Assembly: GCF_004054105.1 (NCBI RefSeq)
Contig: NZ_SBLC01000012.1
Span: 51,565-115,564, forward strand
Direction: 5' to 3'
Source of the DNA: Falsigemmobacter intermedius
GTDB taxonomy: Bacteria; Pseudomonadota; Alphaproteobacteria; Rhodobacterales; Rhodobacteraceae
Length of the DNA: 64,000 bases
Position numbers and translations under genes: made by a program. Positions 8,670 to 18,278 of the stretch are shown here, piece after piece. A model generated the notes under the pieces. That model was not told the DNA's origin. It did not search any database and saw only the letters and a list, made by a program, of their open reading frames with translations. Position 1 is the stretch's first letter, and each line of letters begins with the position of its first letter.

Positions 8670-9869
8670 TCAGCGCAGGCCGAGCCCGGCTTTCATCAGC
8701 GCTTTGCGCACCGGGGCGATGCCGTAAAACAGCCCGAGCGCCCCGGCCCGCAGATCCCGCAGAGGCTGCGGGGCCAGCATGGAGGCGCGGTTGAGAAGAT
8801 CAATCCCCTGGACCCGCAGCGCCACATCCCCCGCGCGTGCGCGCTCATAGGCGGCCAGCATGGGGGCGCTGCCCAGAGCCTCCGGATCGGCCTCGGCCAG
8901 ATCCAGAAGTGCTGCGACATCGTTCAGGCTCATGTTCAGCCCCTGCGCGCCGATGGGCGGCACGACATGGGCTGCCTCTGCGATCAGGGCCGTATGCGGG
9001 GCGGTCAACTCCGCAGCCTTCTGGGTGATGATCGGCCACATCAGGCGCGGCGTTGCCAGTTTAAGCGCCCCGAGAATGCCGCAGGAGCGGGTGAAGGCCT
9101 CTGCTTCGAACTCGGTGTCTGGCAGCGCGGCCAGGCGGCTCGCCTCGGGGCCGCGCTCCATCCAGACCACCGAAGAGGCGTGCAGCCCATTGCGGGGGGG
9201 AAGCGGCACCAGCGTGAAAGGCCCGCCTGAGCGATGCACTTCCGTTGAGACATTCTCATGGGGCAGTTCATGGGTGACCGAAAAGACCAGCGCTTTTTGC
9301 CCGTAAGAGGTGCGGGTGGCAGCGATTCCAAGGGCGTTGCGCACGAAAGAATCGCGCCCGTCCGCCGCGATCAGCAGTTTCGCGCGGATGTGGCGCTGGT
9401 TTGACAGGCTGACGAGGCAGGCGTCTTCGCGCGCCAGCACCGATGTCGTGGCCACCCCGGGGCAGAATTCCACGCCGGGCAGGGTCGCCAGATGCGCCAC
9501 CATTTCGCGGCGCAAAAGCCAGTTCGGCAGGTTCCAGCCAAAAGGCGCATCCGAGATATCGGCGGCGTCGAAGTCACGGATGAGGCGGGCCACCGGCTCC
9601 GGGCCGCCGGCATCGATGATACGCATCACCTGCAGCGCCGAGGCCTCAGGCGCAAGCCGCGCCCAAAGGCCTGCACGCTCAAGCAGCGCCACAGAGGGTT
9701 GCAGAAAAGCCGTGGTGCGCAGATCCGCTCCGGCAGCAGCTTCTGAGGTGACGGGCGGGGCAGGGTCCACGCAGAGCACCCGAAACCCGGCTGTCCCGAA
9801 AGCCGCGGCGGCCGCAAGGCCCGCGACGCCGCCCCCCGAAACCAGGATGTCAAAGCTTTCGCGCGTCAT
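8670..9869 (-). CDS. ubiH: UbiH/UbiF-family FAD-dependent ubiquinone hydroxylase
   Basis: 399 residues. Rossmann FAD motif VSGGGVAGLAAA near residues 10-21, the LLIAADGRDS motif (about 165-174), and a C-terminal FAD contact AEAAHVVPPIGAQGLNMSLND (about 295-315) where most relatives have GDAAH. This is a class A flavoprotein monooxygenase of aerobic ubiquinone ring hydroxylation; which ring position it uses (UbiH, UbiF, UbiI or UbiL type) cannot be decided here. The small membrane-protein gene at 9947-10180 lies upstream on the same strand with a terminator between, so they are probably transcribed separately. Confidence 0.85.
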   Translation of the reverse strand: MTRESFDILVSGGGVAGLAAAAAFGTAGFRVLCVDPAPPVTSEAAAGADLRTTAFLQPSVALLERAGLWARLAPEASALQVMRIIDAGGPEPVARLIRDFDAADISDAPFGWNLPNWLLRREMVAHLATLPGVEFCPGVATTSVLAREDACLVSLSNQRHIRAKLLIAADGRDSFVRNALGIAATRTSYGQKALVFSVTHELPHENVSTEVHRSGGPFTLVPLPPRNGLHASSVVWMERGPEASRLAALPDTEFEAEAFTRSCGILGALKLATPRLMWPIITQKAAELTAPHTALIAEAAHVVPPIGAQGLNMSLNDVAALLDLAEADPEALGSAPMLAAYERARAGDVALRVQGIDLLNRASMLAPQPLRDLRAGALGLFYGIAPVRKALMKAGLGLR

Positions 9870-9889
9870 GGCAGCCCCTCCTCAGGTAA

Positions 9890-9919
9890 AAGGCCCTCCC
9901 GGTGTAACCGGAAGGGCCT
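9890..9919 (-). terminator. Terminator of the 77-residue membrane protein gene
   Basis: AGGCCCTCCCGG / CCGGAAGGGCCT stem. On the minus strand it is followed by TTTTACC. Confidence 0.7.
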
Positions 9920-9946
9920 GAAAGGGGAAGCCGCGAGGGGGTGTGT

Positions 9947-10180
9947 TCAACCGCGGGTGATCGCGATCATAAAGACGAACATCGCGAAGACCTCGACCAG
10001 CGCGACGAGGGTCAGAACATGCAGACCCCAGATCATCGCTGCCGAAAGCGCCAGGCTGACGGCGCCGCCGATCAGATAGAAAACCGAGTTAAAGTCACGT
10101 TCAATGTCGCGCAGGATGGTGCCGATGATCGGCAGACGCCAGACAAGGCCCTTGCGGCGCGGTTGGTCGGTTGCGGCCAT
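9947..10180 (-). CDS. Small inner-membrane protein, unknown function
   Basis: 77 residues from ATG at 10180, preceded by GGAGGG. A basic N-terminus (QPRRKGLVWRL) is followed by an amphipathic segment and two hydrophobic stretches (about 31-48 and 53-73), giving a likely hairpin in the membrane. I do not recognise a family. The predicted topology and good ribosome site support a real gene. Confidence 0.7.
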   Translation of the reverse strand: MAATDQPRRKGLVWRLPIIGTILRDIERDFNSVFYLIGGAVSLALSAAMIWGLHVLTLVALVEVFAMFVFMIAITRG

Positions 10181-10415
10181 AGGGCCCTCCGTCAGTGAAA
10201 GCTGCGCGGGCAATATACCGATTGGCCAGGCGCTGCGGCAGCAGGACCCGTTGTCGCACCCCCTCGCGGCGATGGGCAGAGCAGGCGGCCCGTTCAGTGG
10301 GAATGCCTTTTTAAAAGAAAGGCTTCCGCGGCCTGCCCCTCTGGACGCGATTGATAAAGCGGATCCTGAGGCACCTCTGCGGTCCATGCGCCTCAGGGGG
10401 GCGGATCCACCCGGA

Positions 10416-11081
10416 TTAAAGACCAGTCAGTCGCCCGAGGAAACTGCTCAGATCCGTCGTGTGATGGTGGATATGGGGCGCAGTGACGGCTTCCGGGCCA
10501 ACCAGAACGGTCTTCATGCCCATCTCATGGGGCACCGCCAGATTGCGGGGATCATCCTCAAACATCGCCGCCTGGCGGGTGGCGAGCGCATCAAGGCTGA
10601 AAATCCGCTCAAAAGCTTCGCGGCGGGGCTTGGGATGGTAATCCGCTTCCTGCACGCCATAGACCGCATCAAAAAGCGGTGTCATCCCCCGCGCCTCAAG
10701 CACCGCGCGGGCATAGGGCACGGTGGCATTGGTATAGACAATGCGCCGCCCCGGCAGAGCTGCGATCCGGGCGCTGAGCAGCGGATCGGGCTTCAGCGCG
10801 CTGAAGTCGATGTCATGCACCTCTTCAAGGAAGGGATCGGCCTCAATCCCATGCTTTTCCATCAGCCCCGCCAGCGTGGTGCCATAGGTGGCCCAGAACT
10901 CGCGCCGCAGACGATGGGCGGTGTCACGCTCCACCTTGAGGGTGCGCATGACGAAATCCTCCATCCTGCCCTCAATCTGGTCGAAGAGCCGGATCGCGGG
11001 ATCATAGAGGGTATTGTCGAGGTCAAAGACCCAGGCTGAGACGTGACGAAAGGCGGGCGAGGGATCGGCGGCGTGTTCCAT
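10416..11081 (-). CDS. HAD-superfamily pyrimidine 5'-nucleotidase-like hydrolase
   Basis: 221 residues. HAD motif I FDLDNTLYDP at about 19-28 (the two Asp are nucleophile and acid/base), motif II YTNATV (about 118), motif III around the HPKPRREAF lysine, and motif IV MFEDDPRNL (about 173-181). The arrangement matches the SDT1/PYNE-like subfamily that dephosphorylates pyrimidine nucleotides or pyridoxal-type phosphates. The cap (about 35-95) is helical. Single gene, divergent from the GntR regulator; the two share an 80-bp promoter region. Confidence 0.85.
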   Translation of the reverse strand: MEHAADPSPAFRHVSAWVFDLDNTLYDPAIRLFDQIEGRMEDFVMRTLKVERDTAHRLRREFWATYGTTLAGLMEKHGIEADPFLEEVHDIDFSALKPDPLLSARIAALPGRRIVYTNATVPYARAVLEARGMTPLFDAVYGVQEADYHPKPRREAFERIFSLDALATRQAAMFEDDPRNLAVPHEMGMKTVLVGPEAVTAPHIHHHTTDLSSFLGRLTGL

Positions 11082-11160
11082 GCCACAGAGCTAGGATGAG
11101 ATCGTCGCAGGCGCAATCCTTTGCTTGCCCGACGGGCGACTGGGTCTTAGGTTTCCGCCC

Positions 11161-11826
11161 ATGACAGCATCACACGCAAAACTCCCGCCCGTTCCGCAAA
11201 AAGACGCCTATACTCTGATCCTTGAGGCGATCGATGCGGGGATCTATCGCCCCGGCGACCGGCTGGTGGAATCAGAGCTGGCCGAGCGGTTTGGCGTATC
11301 GCGCACCCCGGTGCGCGAAGCTTTGCAGCGTCTTGAGACGCAGTCGATGCTGTCGCGCGACGGGCGCAGCCTGATTGTCGCCTCGCTGGACCACAATCAG
11401 CTGGCAGAACTTTATGCGGTGCGGGCTGAACTCGAGGGGCTGGCGGCGCGTCTGGCGGCCCAGCATGCGAGTGAAGAAGAGATTCGCCTGCTGAAAGCTA
11501 TGGTGCGCGAAGATATGAAACTTCTGGGCGATCCGGGCGCTCTGGCGCGGGCGAACCGGCGGTTTCACAAGCAGATCCATCTGGCGTCGCACAACCGGTA
11601 TCTGATCCAGCAGCTCGATCTGGTGCACCGCTCCATGGCGCTTCTGGCCTCAACCTCTCTGGCGGCTGAGGGCCGCGATTCGGCCGCTCTCGCCGAGCAT
11701 GAGGCCCTGGTCACCGCGATTGCAGCCCGGGATGGTGACGCCGCCTGCGCGGCGCTTCGCCTGCACATCTCGCTGGCCTTTGAGACCCGCCTGATGATTG
11801 ACGCGGGCGAAGTGAAGATGGTCTGA
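11161..11826 (+). CDS. GntR-family (FadR subgroup) transcriptional regulator
   Basis: 221 residues from ATG at 11161. Winged helix-turn-helix at about 12-75 with the GntR signature GDRLVESELAERFGVSRTPV, then an all-helical FCD ligand-binding domain (about 85-210). Its metal-binding His/Asp pattern is partly visible (NRRFHKQIHLAS and EHEALVTAIAARD). It may control itself or the divergent HAD gene, but the effector is unknown. Confidence 0.88.
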   Translation: MTASHAKLPPVPQKDAYTLILEAIDAGIYRPGDRLVESELAERFGVSRTPVREALQRLETQSMLSRDGRSLIVASLDHNQLAELYAVRAELEGLAARLAAQHASEEEIRLLKAMVREDMKLLGDPGALARANRRFHKQIHLASHNRYLIQQLDLVHRSMALLASTSLAAEGRDSAALAEHEALVTAIAARDGDAACAALRLHISLAFETRLMIDAGEVKMV

Positions 11827-12014
11827 CCCTTCGGGTTTTTGGGCTGCGCCGGGCGGGCGACGGGGGGGCTGACGCCGGCCTCAGGTCTTGTCCCGGCCGA
11901 CCTCGGGGAGCCCGGCCCGCGTTGGGGAAATCCTGTCGGGCACCCGTTCCGGGCCTGCCGGTGTCCTCCATTATTGAGACTGCGGATCGCCTGCGCCACC
12001 TGAACATGGGGGCG

Positions 12015-14075
12015 TTATCTGTCGGGCGCTTCGGTTTCAGCGGATTTTTTGGGGAAAAGCTGCCGGGGTGCTGAGCCGGCAGGGCCCGCAAAAAGCGAGG
12101 TCTTTTGCTTTTGGCTTTCGGGAAACTGCCGCAGGCCCGCCTCGGGCAGGGCGGGGCCATCACCTTCATGCGGATCGGGCAGTGTAATTCCGGGGGGGCC
12201 TGCGACCTCACCGTCGAAATGGCCGTGAGAGGTCTTGGCCCAGTAAAACGGATTGCGGAAGGCCTCGCGCAGCGCCCGCCATCCCGCCACGGCCGCCATC
12301 AGGTGGTAGAATTGAAAGAGCAGCGTCACCCTCCAAAGGCTGGGGTGGCGCGTCCTTTGAAGTCCAAGGGCCGCGCAGGCGATCAGCAGAACCTCACTCA
12401 GCAGAAAGACCGCGGTCATCGTCAGGAGTATCGGTTCAGCGATCAGGCCGCGTGCGGGATGCGGCAGCCCCGCAAAGATCAGCCAGAACGACCAGTTCAG
12501 CGGCGCGAGCAGCACCTGACTTTGCGCACCCAGAAAAAGCAGCTGATAGCCCGCGAATCCCTTCGGCCCCAAAGCACGCCAGAGCCGCAGCGGGTTTCGC
12601 ATATGGACGGCCCAGGTCAGGATATAGCCCTTGATCCAGCGGCTGCGCTGGCGGATCCAGGGGCGGGGGCGGCAGTTCGCCTCCTCATGGGTGGTGACGC
12701 TGAGCATCTGCGTGCGCAGCCCGTGCCTGGCGATGCGGATCCCAAGATCCGCGTCTTCGGTGACATTATGGGCATCCCAGGCCCCGAGGCGTTCCAGATG
12801 CGCGCGGCGGATAAAGAGGGTGGTGCCGCCAAGCGGCATCGGAAAGCCAATCCTTTGCAGCGCGGGCATCATCACCCGAAACCAGGCGGCATATTCAGCG
12901 GTAAAGAGCCGCGCGATCAGATTGCTGCGCGGGTTATAGTAATCGAGGGCCCCCTGCAGGCAGGCCAGATCCTCAGGCGCGGCCTCAAAGGTGGCTGCCA
13001 CCTGCAGAAGCTGATCGCTGTCGGGGGCATCTTCGGCGTCATAGATCCCGATGATACTGCCCCGCGCGAAGGAGAGCGCGTAGTTCATCGCGCGGGGCTT
13101 GGTGGTGACGCTGCCCTTTGGCACCACAACCAGCTGCATCCACCCCGGCAGACCGGCAGAGCGCAGGGCCTGCAGCGTTTCGGGGTCCTGTTCTTCGAGA
13201 ATCAGCAGCACTTCAAGGCAGCCGCGCGGATAGGCCAGCGCCTCCAGGCGCCGCAGCAGGCGCGGCGCGATATCCGGCTCCCGAAAGAGCGGCACAAGGA
13301 TTGAGATCACCGGCGGCTCTGCCACCAGCTCGGGCGGGGGGGGCGGCTTTGGCGGATGGCGCAGGCCCTGGACCAGCGCATATAACCGCAGCGCCGTTGA
13401 AGCGATCAGCGCCAGAGAAAGCCAGGCGGTCAGCAGCAGAAACGCGACGGCGGGCTGTAAAATCACAATGGCAGCGATGGCGCACCACAAAGCCGGGCGG
13501 AGCGCGCGCGGCAGAGAGGGCGCAAGACCACGAACGCTGAGATCTGCGGGCAGGCGGGTCTCAGCCGCCGCGAGCAGAGCGGGGGCGGCGCAGCGGGCGA
13601 TGGCGGTCCGGATCTCCTCGGGCGGGGCGAGACAGCCTTCAAGGCGAAGGCCCTTAAAGACGGGCCATTCCGCAATCCGGGCAAGGCTGTGCGGATCTGC
13701 GACCGCCAGCACCACCCGATCGCCCCGCCGCCCCAGAGGCAGGCACAGCGCCTGCAGGCAGGCCGCAGCCCCGCAGAGCCTCAGCAGCTCCGCACAGGGG
13801 CGCAGCGGGCCCGGGCCAGACCGCGGCAGCCCGCTCACCTCACTCAGAAGCGTCAGCAGCAGATCTTCGCTCAGCAGACGCCGCGCGCGCAACTCATCGG
13901 TCAGCGGGATCCGGCAGCGCATGGCGGTCAGCCCCGCGCTGCGGAGCGCGGGGCGCCGTTCCGGGAAACGGCTGAGCAGCAGGTTCAGAAGCTGCGCATC
14001 CGCAGCCGCGGGCGAAGGTGCAGCGGCGGATGAAGAGAGGGGAGGCAGCTCAGGAAAATGATGACGGGTGTCCAT
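12015..14075 (-). CDS. Membrane glycosyltransferase family 2 with N-terminal MshEN/T2SSE-N-like domain
   Basis: 686 residues from ATG at 14075. N-terminal domain (about 35-150) with the pattern of T2SS ATPase N-domains/MshEN: a RxxRLLSEDLLLTLLSEVSGLP helix pair and a later LPLGRRGDRVVLAVADPHSL segment. Membrane helices near 175-220. GT2 catalytic domain (about 233-470) with VPLFREP, DAED near 325-328, TEDAD near 419-423 and QRSRW near 456-460, the processive-synthase motif set. More membrane helices follow, then a polar tail. It probably polymerises or exports a surface polysaccharide. MshEN domains in other proteins bind cyclic di-GMP, so regulation by that messenger is possible but not shown. 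Single gene. Confidence 0.8.
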   Translation of the reverse strand: MDTRHHFPELPPLSSSAAAPSPAAADAQLLNLLLSRFPERRPALRSAGLTAMRCRIPLTDELRARRLLSEDLLLTLLSEVSGLPRSGPGPLRPCAELLRLCGAAACLQALCLPLGRRGDRVVLAVADPHSLARIAEWPVFKGLRLEGCLAPPEEIRTAIARCAAPALLAAAETRLPADLSVRGLAPSLPRALRPALWCAIAAIVILQPAVAFLLLTAWLSLALIASTALRLYALVQGLRHPPKPPPPPELVAEPPVISILVPLFREPDIAPRLLRRLEALAYPRGCLEVLLILEEQDPETLQALRSAGLPGWMQLVVVPKGSVTTKPRAMNYALSFARGSIIGIYDAEDAPDSDQLLQVAATFEAAPEDLACLQGALDYYNPRSNLIARLFTAEYAAWFRVMMPALQRIGFPMPLGGTTLFIRRAHLERLGAWDAHNVTEDADLGIRIARHGLRTQMLSVTTHEEANCRPRPWIRQRSRWIKGYILTWAVHMRNPLRLWRALGPKGFAGYQLLFLGAQSQVLLAPLNWSFWLIFAGLPHPARGLIAEPILLTMTAVFLLSEVLLIACAALGLQRTRHPSLWRVTLLFQFYHLMAAVAGWRALREAFRNPFYWAKTSHGHFDGEVAGPPGITLPDPHEGDGPALPEAGLRQFPESQKQKTSLFAGPAGSAPRQLFPKKSAETEAPDR

Positions 14076-14137
14076 CGCCCGAGCCTCGCAGCGATTGGTT
14101 AACCGCGCGTTAACCCTGCGCCTGCCGCAAAGCAAAA

Positions 14138-14162
14138 GCCGCGCCCCGTGAAGGGCGCGGCC
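14138..14162 (-). terminator. Terminator of carA
   Basis: GCCGCGCCC / GGGCGCGGC stem. On the minus strand it is followed by TTTTGCTTT. Confidence 0.75.
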
Positions 14163-14192
14163 TCTGAGACCCGCTGTGACGGGATCTTATCT

Positions 14193-15350
14193 TCAGGCGC
14201 GACGGGCGCGGATGGCCTCGGCGAACCGCTCAAAGAGATAGAAGCTGTCCTGCGGGCCCGGGCTTGCCTCGGGGTGGTGCTGCACCGAGAACACCGGGCG
14301 GTCGGTCATGCGGATACCGCAGTTCGAGCCGTCAAAGAGCGAGACGTGGCTCTCGATCACACCCTCGGGCAGGGTCTGGCTGTCGACGGTGAAGCCGTGG
14401 TTCATCGAGGTGATCTCGACTTTGCCGGTTTCAACGTCTTTCACCGGGTGGTTCGCACCATGGTGGCCGTGGTTCATCTTGACGGTTTTGGCCCCCAGGG
14501 CCAGCGCCAGCATCTGGTGACCAAGGCAGATGCCGAAGACCGGAATGTCTTTCTTCAGCACTTCCCGGATCATCGGCACGGCATAGACGCCGGTGGCGGC
14601 CGGATCGCCGGGGCCGTTCGAGAGGAAAACGCCTTCCGGGTTCAGCGCGAGCACATCTTCTGCGGTGGCGGTGGCCGGCAGAACGGTCACATCGCAGCCC
14701 GCCGAGGCGAGGCAGCGCAGGATGTTGCGCTTGGCACCATAGTCGATGGCCACAACGCGCAGACCTTCGCCCTCACGCTGGGTATAGCCCTCGGGCCAGG
14801 CCCAGGTCTTCTCGTTCCAGCGGTAGCTTTGCGCGCAGGTGACGTCTTTGGCGAGATCCAGACCCACAAGGCCCTTCCAGGCGCGGGCTTTGGCGATCAG
14901 CGCCTCGATGTCGAAAATGCCGTCCGGATTATGGGCAAGGGCGACATGCGGCGCGCCCTGCTGGCGGATGGCACGGGTCAGACGGCGGGTGTCGATGCCG
15001 CCGATGGCGATGCGGTTGTGCTTTTTCAGCCAGGCGACCAGATCATCAGTGGCGCGCCAGTTCGACGGCTCAGTCGGATCCCATTTCACCACGAGACCGG
15101 CCGCGGCCGGGGTCTCAACGCTTTCATCGTCCTCCGGCGTGACGCCGGTATTGCCGATATGCGGGAAGGTGAAGGTGACGATCTGACCGGCATAGGAGGG
15201 GTCAGTCAGAATTTCCTGATATCCGGTCATCGAGGTGTTAAACACCAGCTCGGCAACAGTGTCGCCAACGGCGCCGAAACCCTGACCGTAAAACAGCGTC
15301 CCGTCAGCAAGGGCCAGGCAGGCGGTGGGGCGGGGGGCAGCGTTTGGCAT
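14193..15350 (-). CDS. carA: Carbamoyl-phosphate synthase small subunit
   Basis: 385 residues from ATG at 15350; GGAG lies 6 bp before it (an in-frame TTG at 15356 is less likely). N-terminal CPSase small-chain domain (about 10-150, with NTSMTGYQEILTDPSY) and a C-terminal class I glutamine amidotransferase domain (about 190-380). The catalytic Cys is in FGICLGHQ, and the His-Glu pair in VQHHPEASPG. It releases ammonia from glutamine for CarB in arginine and pyrimidine synthesis. No carB in the window. Divergent from yqeY, which is often found beside carA in alphaproteobacteria. Confidence 0.96.
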   Translation of the reverse strand: MPNAAPRPTACLALADGTLFYGQGFGAVGDTVAELVFNTSMTGYQEILTDPSYAGQIVTFTFPHIGNTGVTPEDDESVETPAAAGLVVKWDPTEPSNWRATDDLVAWLKKHNRIAIGGIDTRRLTRAIRQQGAPHVALAHNPDGIFDIEALIAKARAWKGLVGLDLAKDVTCAQSYRWNEKTWAWPEGYTQREGEGLRVVAIDYGAKRNILRCLASAGCDVTVLPATATAEDVLALNPEGVFLSNGPGDPAATGVYAVPMIREVLKKDIPVFGICLGHQMLALALGAKTVKMNHGHHGANHPVKDVETGKVEITSMNHGFTVDSQTLPEGVIESHVSLFDGSNCGIRMTDRPVFSVQHHPEASPGPQDSFYLFERFAEAIRARRA

Positions 15351-15521
15351 GGGCAACTCCGGGATAAACGGGGCGGAAACTATGCCTGTGAGGGGCCGGG
15401 GTCAAGGGTTTGTGACAAAAGGATTTTCGTTGAAAATCAATGCCTTGGAAAATTGCTCAAGACTTGATCGCAGCACCCGCTCAGATTAGGCTTCAGGGAT
15501 CTCATTTCGGAAGGTTTTAGT

Positions 15522-15983
15522 ATGTCTTTGCGCGACAGGATTAATGCGGGTCTCAAGGAGGCCATGAAGGCGCGCGAGGCGGAGCGCACCTCAACGCTGC
15601 GTCTGATCAGTGCGGCGATCCGCGACCGTGATATTGCCGCGCGCGGGGACGGCACCGCGGCGGAGGGGATCCCCGACAGCGATATCCTGGCGCTTCTGGG
15701 GAAGATGGTCCGCCAGCGTCAGGAAAGCGCGAAGATCTATGAAGAGGGTGGCCGTCTGGAGCTGGCAGCCAAGGAACTCTCAGAAATCACCATCATCGAA
15801 GATTACCTGCCGCGTCAGCTGACCGCCGCCGAGACCGAAGAGGCGATCGCCGGAGTGATTGCCGAGACCGGGGCCACGGGCATCCGCGACATGGGCAAGG
15901 TTATGGCTGCGCTGAAAGAGAAATACACCGGCTCGATGGATTTCTCGACCGTAGGTGCAGCGGTCAAAGCCCGGCTGATGTAA
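15522..15983 (+). CDS. yqeY: YqeY / GatB-like domain protein
   Basis: 153 residues covering the whole YqeY family: an N-terminal helical bundle (MSLRDRINAGLKEAMKARE) and a C-terminal GatB-type tail domain (about 95-153, with GIRDMGKVMAALKEKY). The C-terminal domain resembles the tRNA-binding tail of the GatB amidotransferase subunit, but the cellular role of YqeY is not established. Single gene with its own terminator. Confidence 0.92.
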   Translation: MSLRDRINAGLKEAMKAREAERTSTLRLISAAIRDRDIAARGDGTAAEGIPDSDILALLGKMVRQRQESAKIYEEGGRLELAAKELSEITIIEDYLPRQLTAAETEEAIAGVIAETGATGIRDMGKVMAALKEKYTGSMDFSTVGAAVKARLM

Positions 15984-15991
15984 AAGAGATC

Positions 15992-16011
15992 GGGGCGCCT
16001 GCGGGCGCCCC
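15992..16011 (+). terminator. Terminator of yqeY
   Basis: GGGGCGCC / GGCGCCCC stem followed by TTTC. Confidence 0.65.
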
Positions 16012-16244
16012 TTTCAGTGTCGCCTGCCGCTCAGACGCTGCGATACCGCGAGAGCAGGCATAGACATGCCTGCCTTGATCATAAGCGGGGCTTAGCCCTG
16101 TGCCGGAATGTACGGTGATATGGTCTCGATCCCTGTCGCCTGAGAGTTCAGGTGATAAGGCTGCCGCCCGAACATCTCGCGCGGGCCAGGACATGTCAAA
16201 GCCGTGTCAGAAACAGAGTGTCCGGCCTTCGCAGGCGAAAAGAA
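16012..16244. other. Intergenic stretch between yqeY and ctaD
   Basis: Together with the flanking terminators this leaves about 335 bp without a gene. It holds a short imperfect palindrome, GCAGGCATAGACATGCCTGC near 16054-16074. I see no coding signal or known RNA in it. Confidence 0.4.
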
Positions 16245-16271
16245 AAAGGCCCCGGAGTATCCGGGGCCTTT
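16245..16271 (-). terminator. Terminator of ctaD
   Basis: AAAGGCCCCGG / TCCGGGGCCTTT stem with T-rich flanks on both strands, so it may work in both directions. Confidence 0.8.
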
Positions 16272-16320
16272 CTTTATCTGCCAGCCAGGGGGGCTTTACC
16301 GGCCCCGGGCGTTGCGGGCA

Positions 16321-17991
16321 TCAGTGATGCGCGCGGTCCCAGTCCGACTGCTTCGGCAGCTGCTCGAAGGTGTGCTCCGGCGGCGGCGAGGGCAGGGTGA
16401 ACTCCAGGGTGTCGGCATATTCATTCCACGGGTTCGGACGCGGGTCTGCTTTGCCCCATTTCAGCGAATAGATCATCACGCCGATGAAGAAAGCAAAGGA
16501 GGCGAAGGAGATGAAGGCACCGATCGACGAGACGTAGTTCCAGTACTCAAAAGCAGCCGGATAGTCGATGTAGCGGCGCGGCATGCCCTGACGGCCCAGG
16601 AAGTGCTGCGGGAAGAAGGTCAGGTTGGCGCCGATGAACATCATCCAGAAGTGCAGCTTACCTGCCCATTCCGGATAGGCCTTCCCGGTCATCTTCGAGA
16701 ACCAGTAGTAGATGCCCGCAAAGATCGCGAAGATCGCACCCAGCGACATCACGTAGTGGAAGTGCGCCACAACGTAATAGGTGTCGTGATAGGCACGGTC
16801 CACACCGGCCTGCGACAGGACGATCCCGGTCACACCACCCACGGTGAAGAGGAAGAGGAAGCCAAAGGCCCAGAGCATCGGCGTCTCAAACGAGATCGAG
16901 CCGCGCCACATGGTTGCAATCCAGGAGAAGACCTTCACCCCGGTCGGAACCGCGATGACCATGGTGGCCATCATGAAATAGGCCTGCTGGGTCAGCGACA
17001 TACCCACGGTGTACATGTGGTGCGCCCAGACGACGAAGCCCAGAACACCGATTGCCACCATCGCATAGACCATCGGCAGATAGCCGAAGACCGGCTTGCG
17101 CGAGAAGGTTGCGATGACATGGGAGATGATCCCGAAGCCCGGCAGAATGATGATATAGACTTCCGGGTGGCCGAAGAACCACAGGATGTGCTGATAGAGC
17201 ACCGGGTCACCACCGCCGGCGGGGTCAAAGAAGGTGGTGCCGAAGTTACGGTCGGTCAGCAGCATGGTGATTGCACCGGCCAGAACGGGCAGGGCCAGCA
17301 GGATCAGCCAGGCAGTCACAAACACCGACCAGGCAAAGAGCGGCACTTTATGCAGCGTCATGCCCGGGGCGCGCATGTTCAGGAAGGTGGTGATGATGTT
17401 GATCGCACCAAGGATCGACGAGGCACCAGAGACGTGCACCGCGAAGATCGCGAGATCCATCGACAGACCGTCTTCACGCACCGAAAGCGGCGGATAAAGC
17501 ACCCAGCCCACGCCCGAGCCGAGCTGGCCGTTGCCACCCGGTGCCAGCACCGAGCAGACCGCCAGAGCGGTACCGGCGAAATAGAGCCAGTAGGAGAGGT
17601 TGTTCAGACGCGGAAACGCCATGTCCGGCGCGCCGATCTGAAGCGGCATGAAATAGTTGCCAAAACCGCCAAAAAGCGCCGGGATCACCACGAAGAACAT
17701 CATCAGGATGCCGTGGGCCGTGATCAGCACGTTCCAGAGGTGACCGTTAGGCGTACAATCCGCCGTGGCAGCCGCCGTCAGACGTGCGCCTTCCATGCAC
17801 ATGTACTGAACGCCGGGCTCCATGAGCTCCATACGCATATAGACGGTGAACAAGACCGAGATCAGGCCGACGAGGCCTGCGGTCAGAAGGTAAAGGATCC
17901 CGATATCCTTGTGGTTGGTGGACATGAACCAGCGGGTAAAAAACCCGCGGGTGTCGTGCTCACCATGGCCATGGATGGCGGCGTCGGCCAT
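16321..17991 (-). CDS. ctaD: Cytochrome c oxidase subunit I, aa3 type
   Basis: 556 residues from ATG at 17991, preceded by GGGAGA. Twelve membrane helices. The active site is recognisable: [13 protein letters not shown] carries the CuB His cross-linked to Tyr, an H-H pair of CuB ligands follows further on, and AHFHYVMS carries the two heme ligands. It is the heme a/a3 and CuB subunit of the proton-pumping terminal oxidase. ctaD lies alone here; the ctaC-ctaB-ctaG-ctaE group must be elsewhere, as is usual in Rhodobacter and Paracoccus. The 103-residue secreted-protein gene upstream (18279-18590) is on the same strand, 290 bp away. Confidence 0.97.
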   Translation of the reverse strand: MADAAIHGHGEHDTRGFFTRWFMSTNHKDIGILYLLTAGLVGLISVLFTVYMRMELMEPGVQYMCMEGARLTAAATADCTPNGHLWNVLITAHGILMMFFVVIPALFGGFGNYFMPLQIGAPDMAFPRLNNLSYWLYFAGTALAVCSVLAPGGNGQLGSGVGWVLYPPLSVREDGLSMDLAIFAVHVSGASSILGAINIITTFLNMRAPGMTLHKVPLFAWSVFVTAWLILLALPVLAGAITMLLTDRNFGTTFFDPAGGGDPVLYQHILWFFGHPEVYIIILPGFGIISHVIATFSRKPVFGYLPMVYAMVAIGVLGFVVWAHHMYTVGMSLTQQAYFMMATMVIAVPTGVKVFSWIATMWRGSISFETPMLWAFGFLFLFTVGGVTGIVLSQAGVDRAYHDTYYVVAHFHYVMSLGAIFAIFAGIYYWFSKMTGKAYPEWAGKLHFWMMFIGANLTFFPQHFLGRQGMPRRYIDYPAAFEYWNYVSSIGAFISFASFAFFIGVMIYSLKWGKADPRPNPWNEYADTLEFTLPSPPPEHTFEQLPKQSDWDRAHH

Positions 17992-18278
17992 GCTCGTCTC
18001 CCGTTCGGTGTTAAGTGCGCGCAGGCAGGAATCGGGCAGAATCCTGCCTGCGCGTGCCAATTCTCTGTCGGGGTTGTAAGACGTGCGGCATCCGGTCGCA
18101 ATGGCGGAGTTTGCGTGAGAGCGTCACAGCGTGACGCAAATGCCAGATTTTGCCATGGTTTGTGGGGGCTTCGCCCGGCGGCGCCGGTGTGTGCCGCCGG
18201 ATCACGCGACACGCCCTCCGGCTGTGAAGGGGGTCCGGGCCTGCGGCCTGTCGCCGCGCAACCCGGTTCCGAAGCCGC

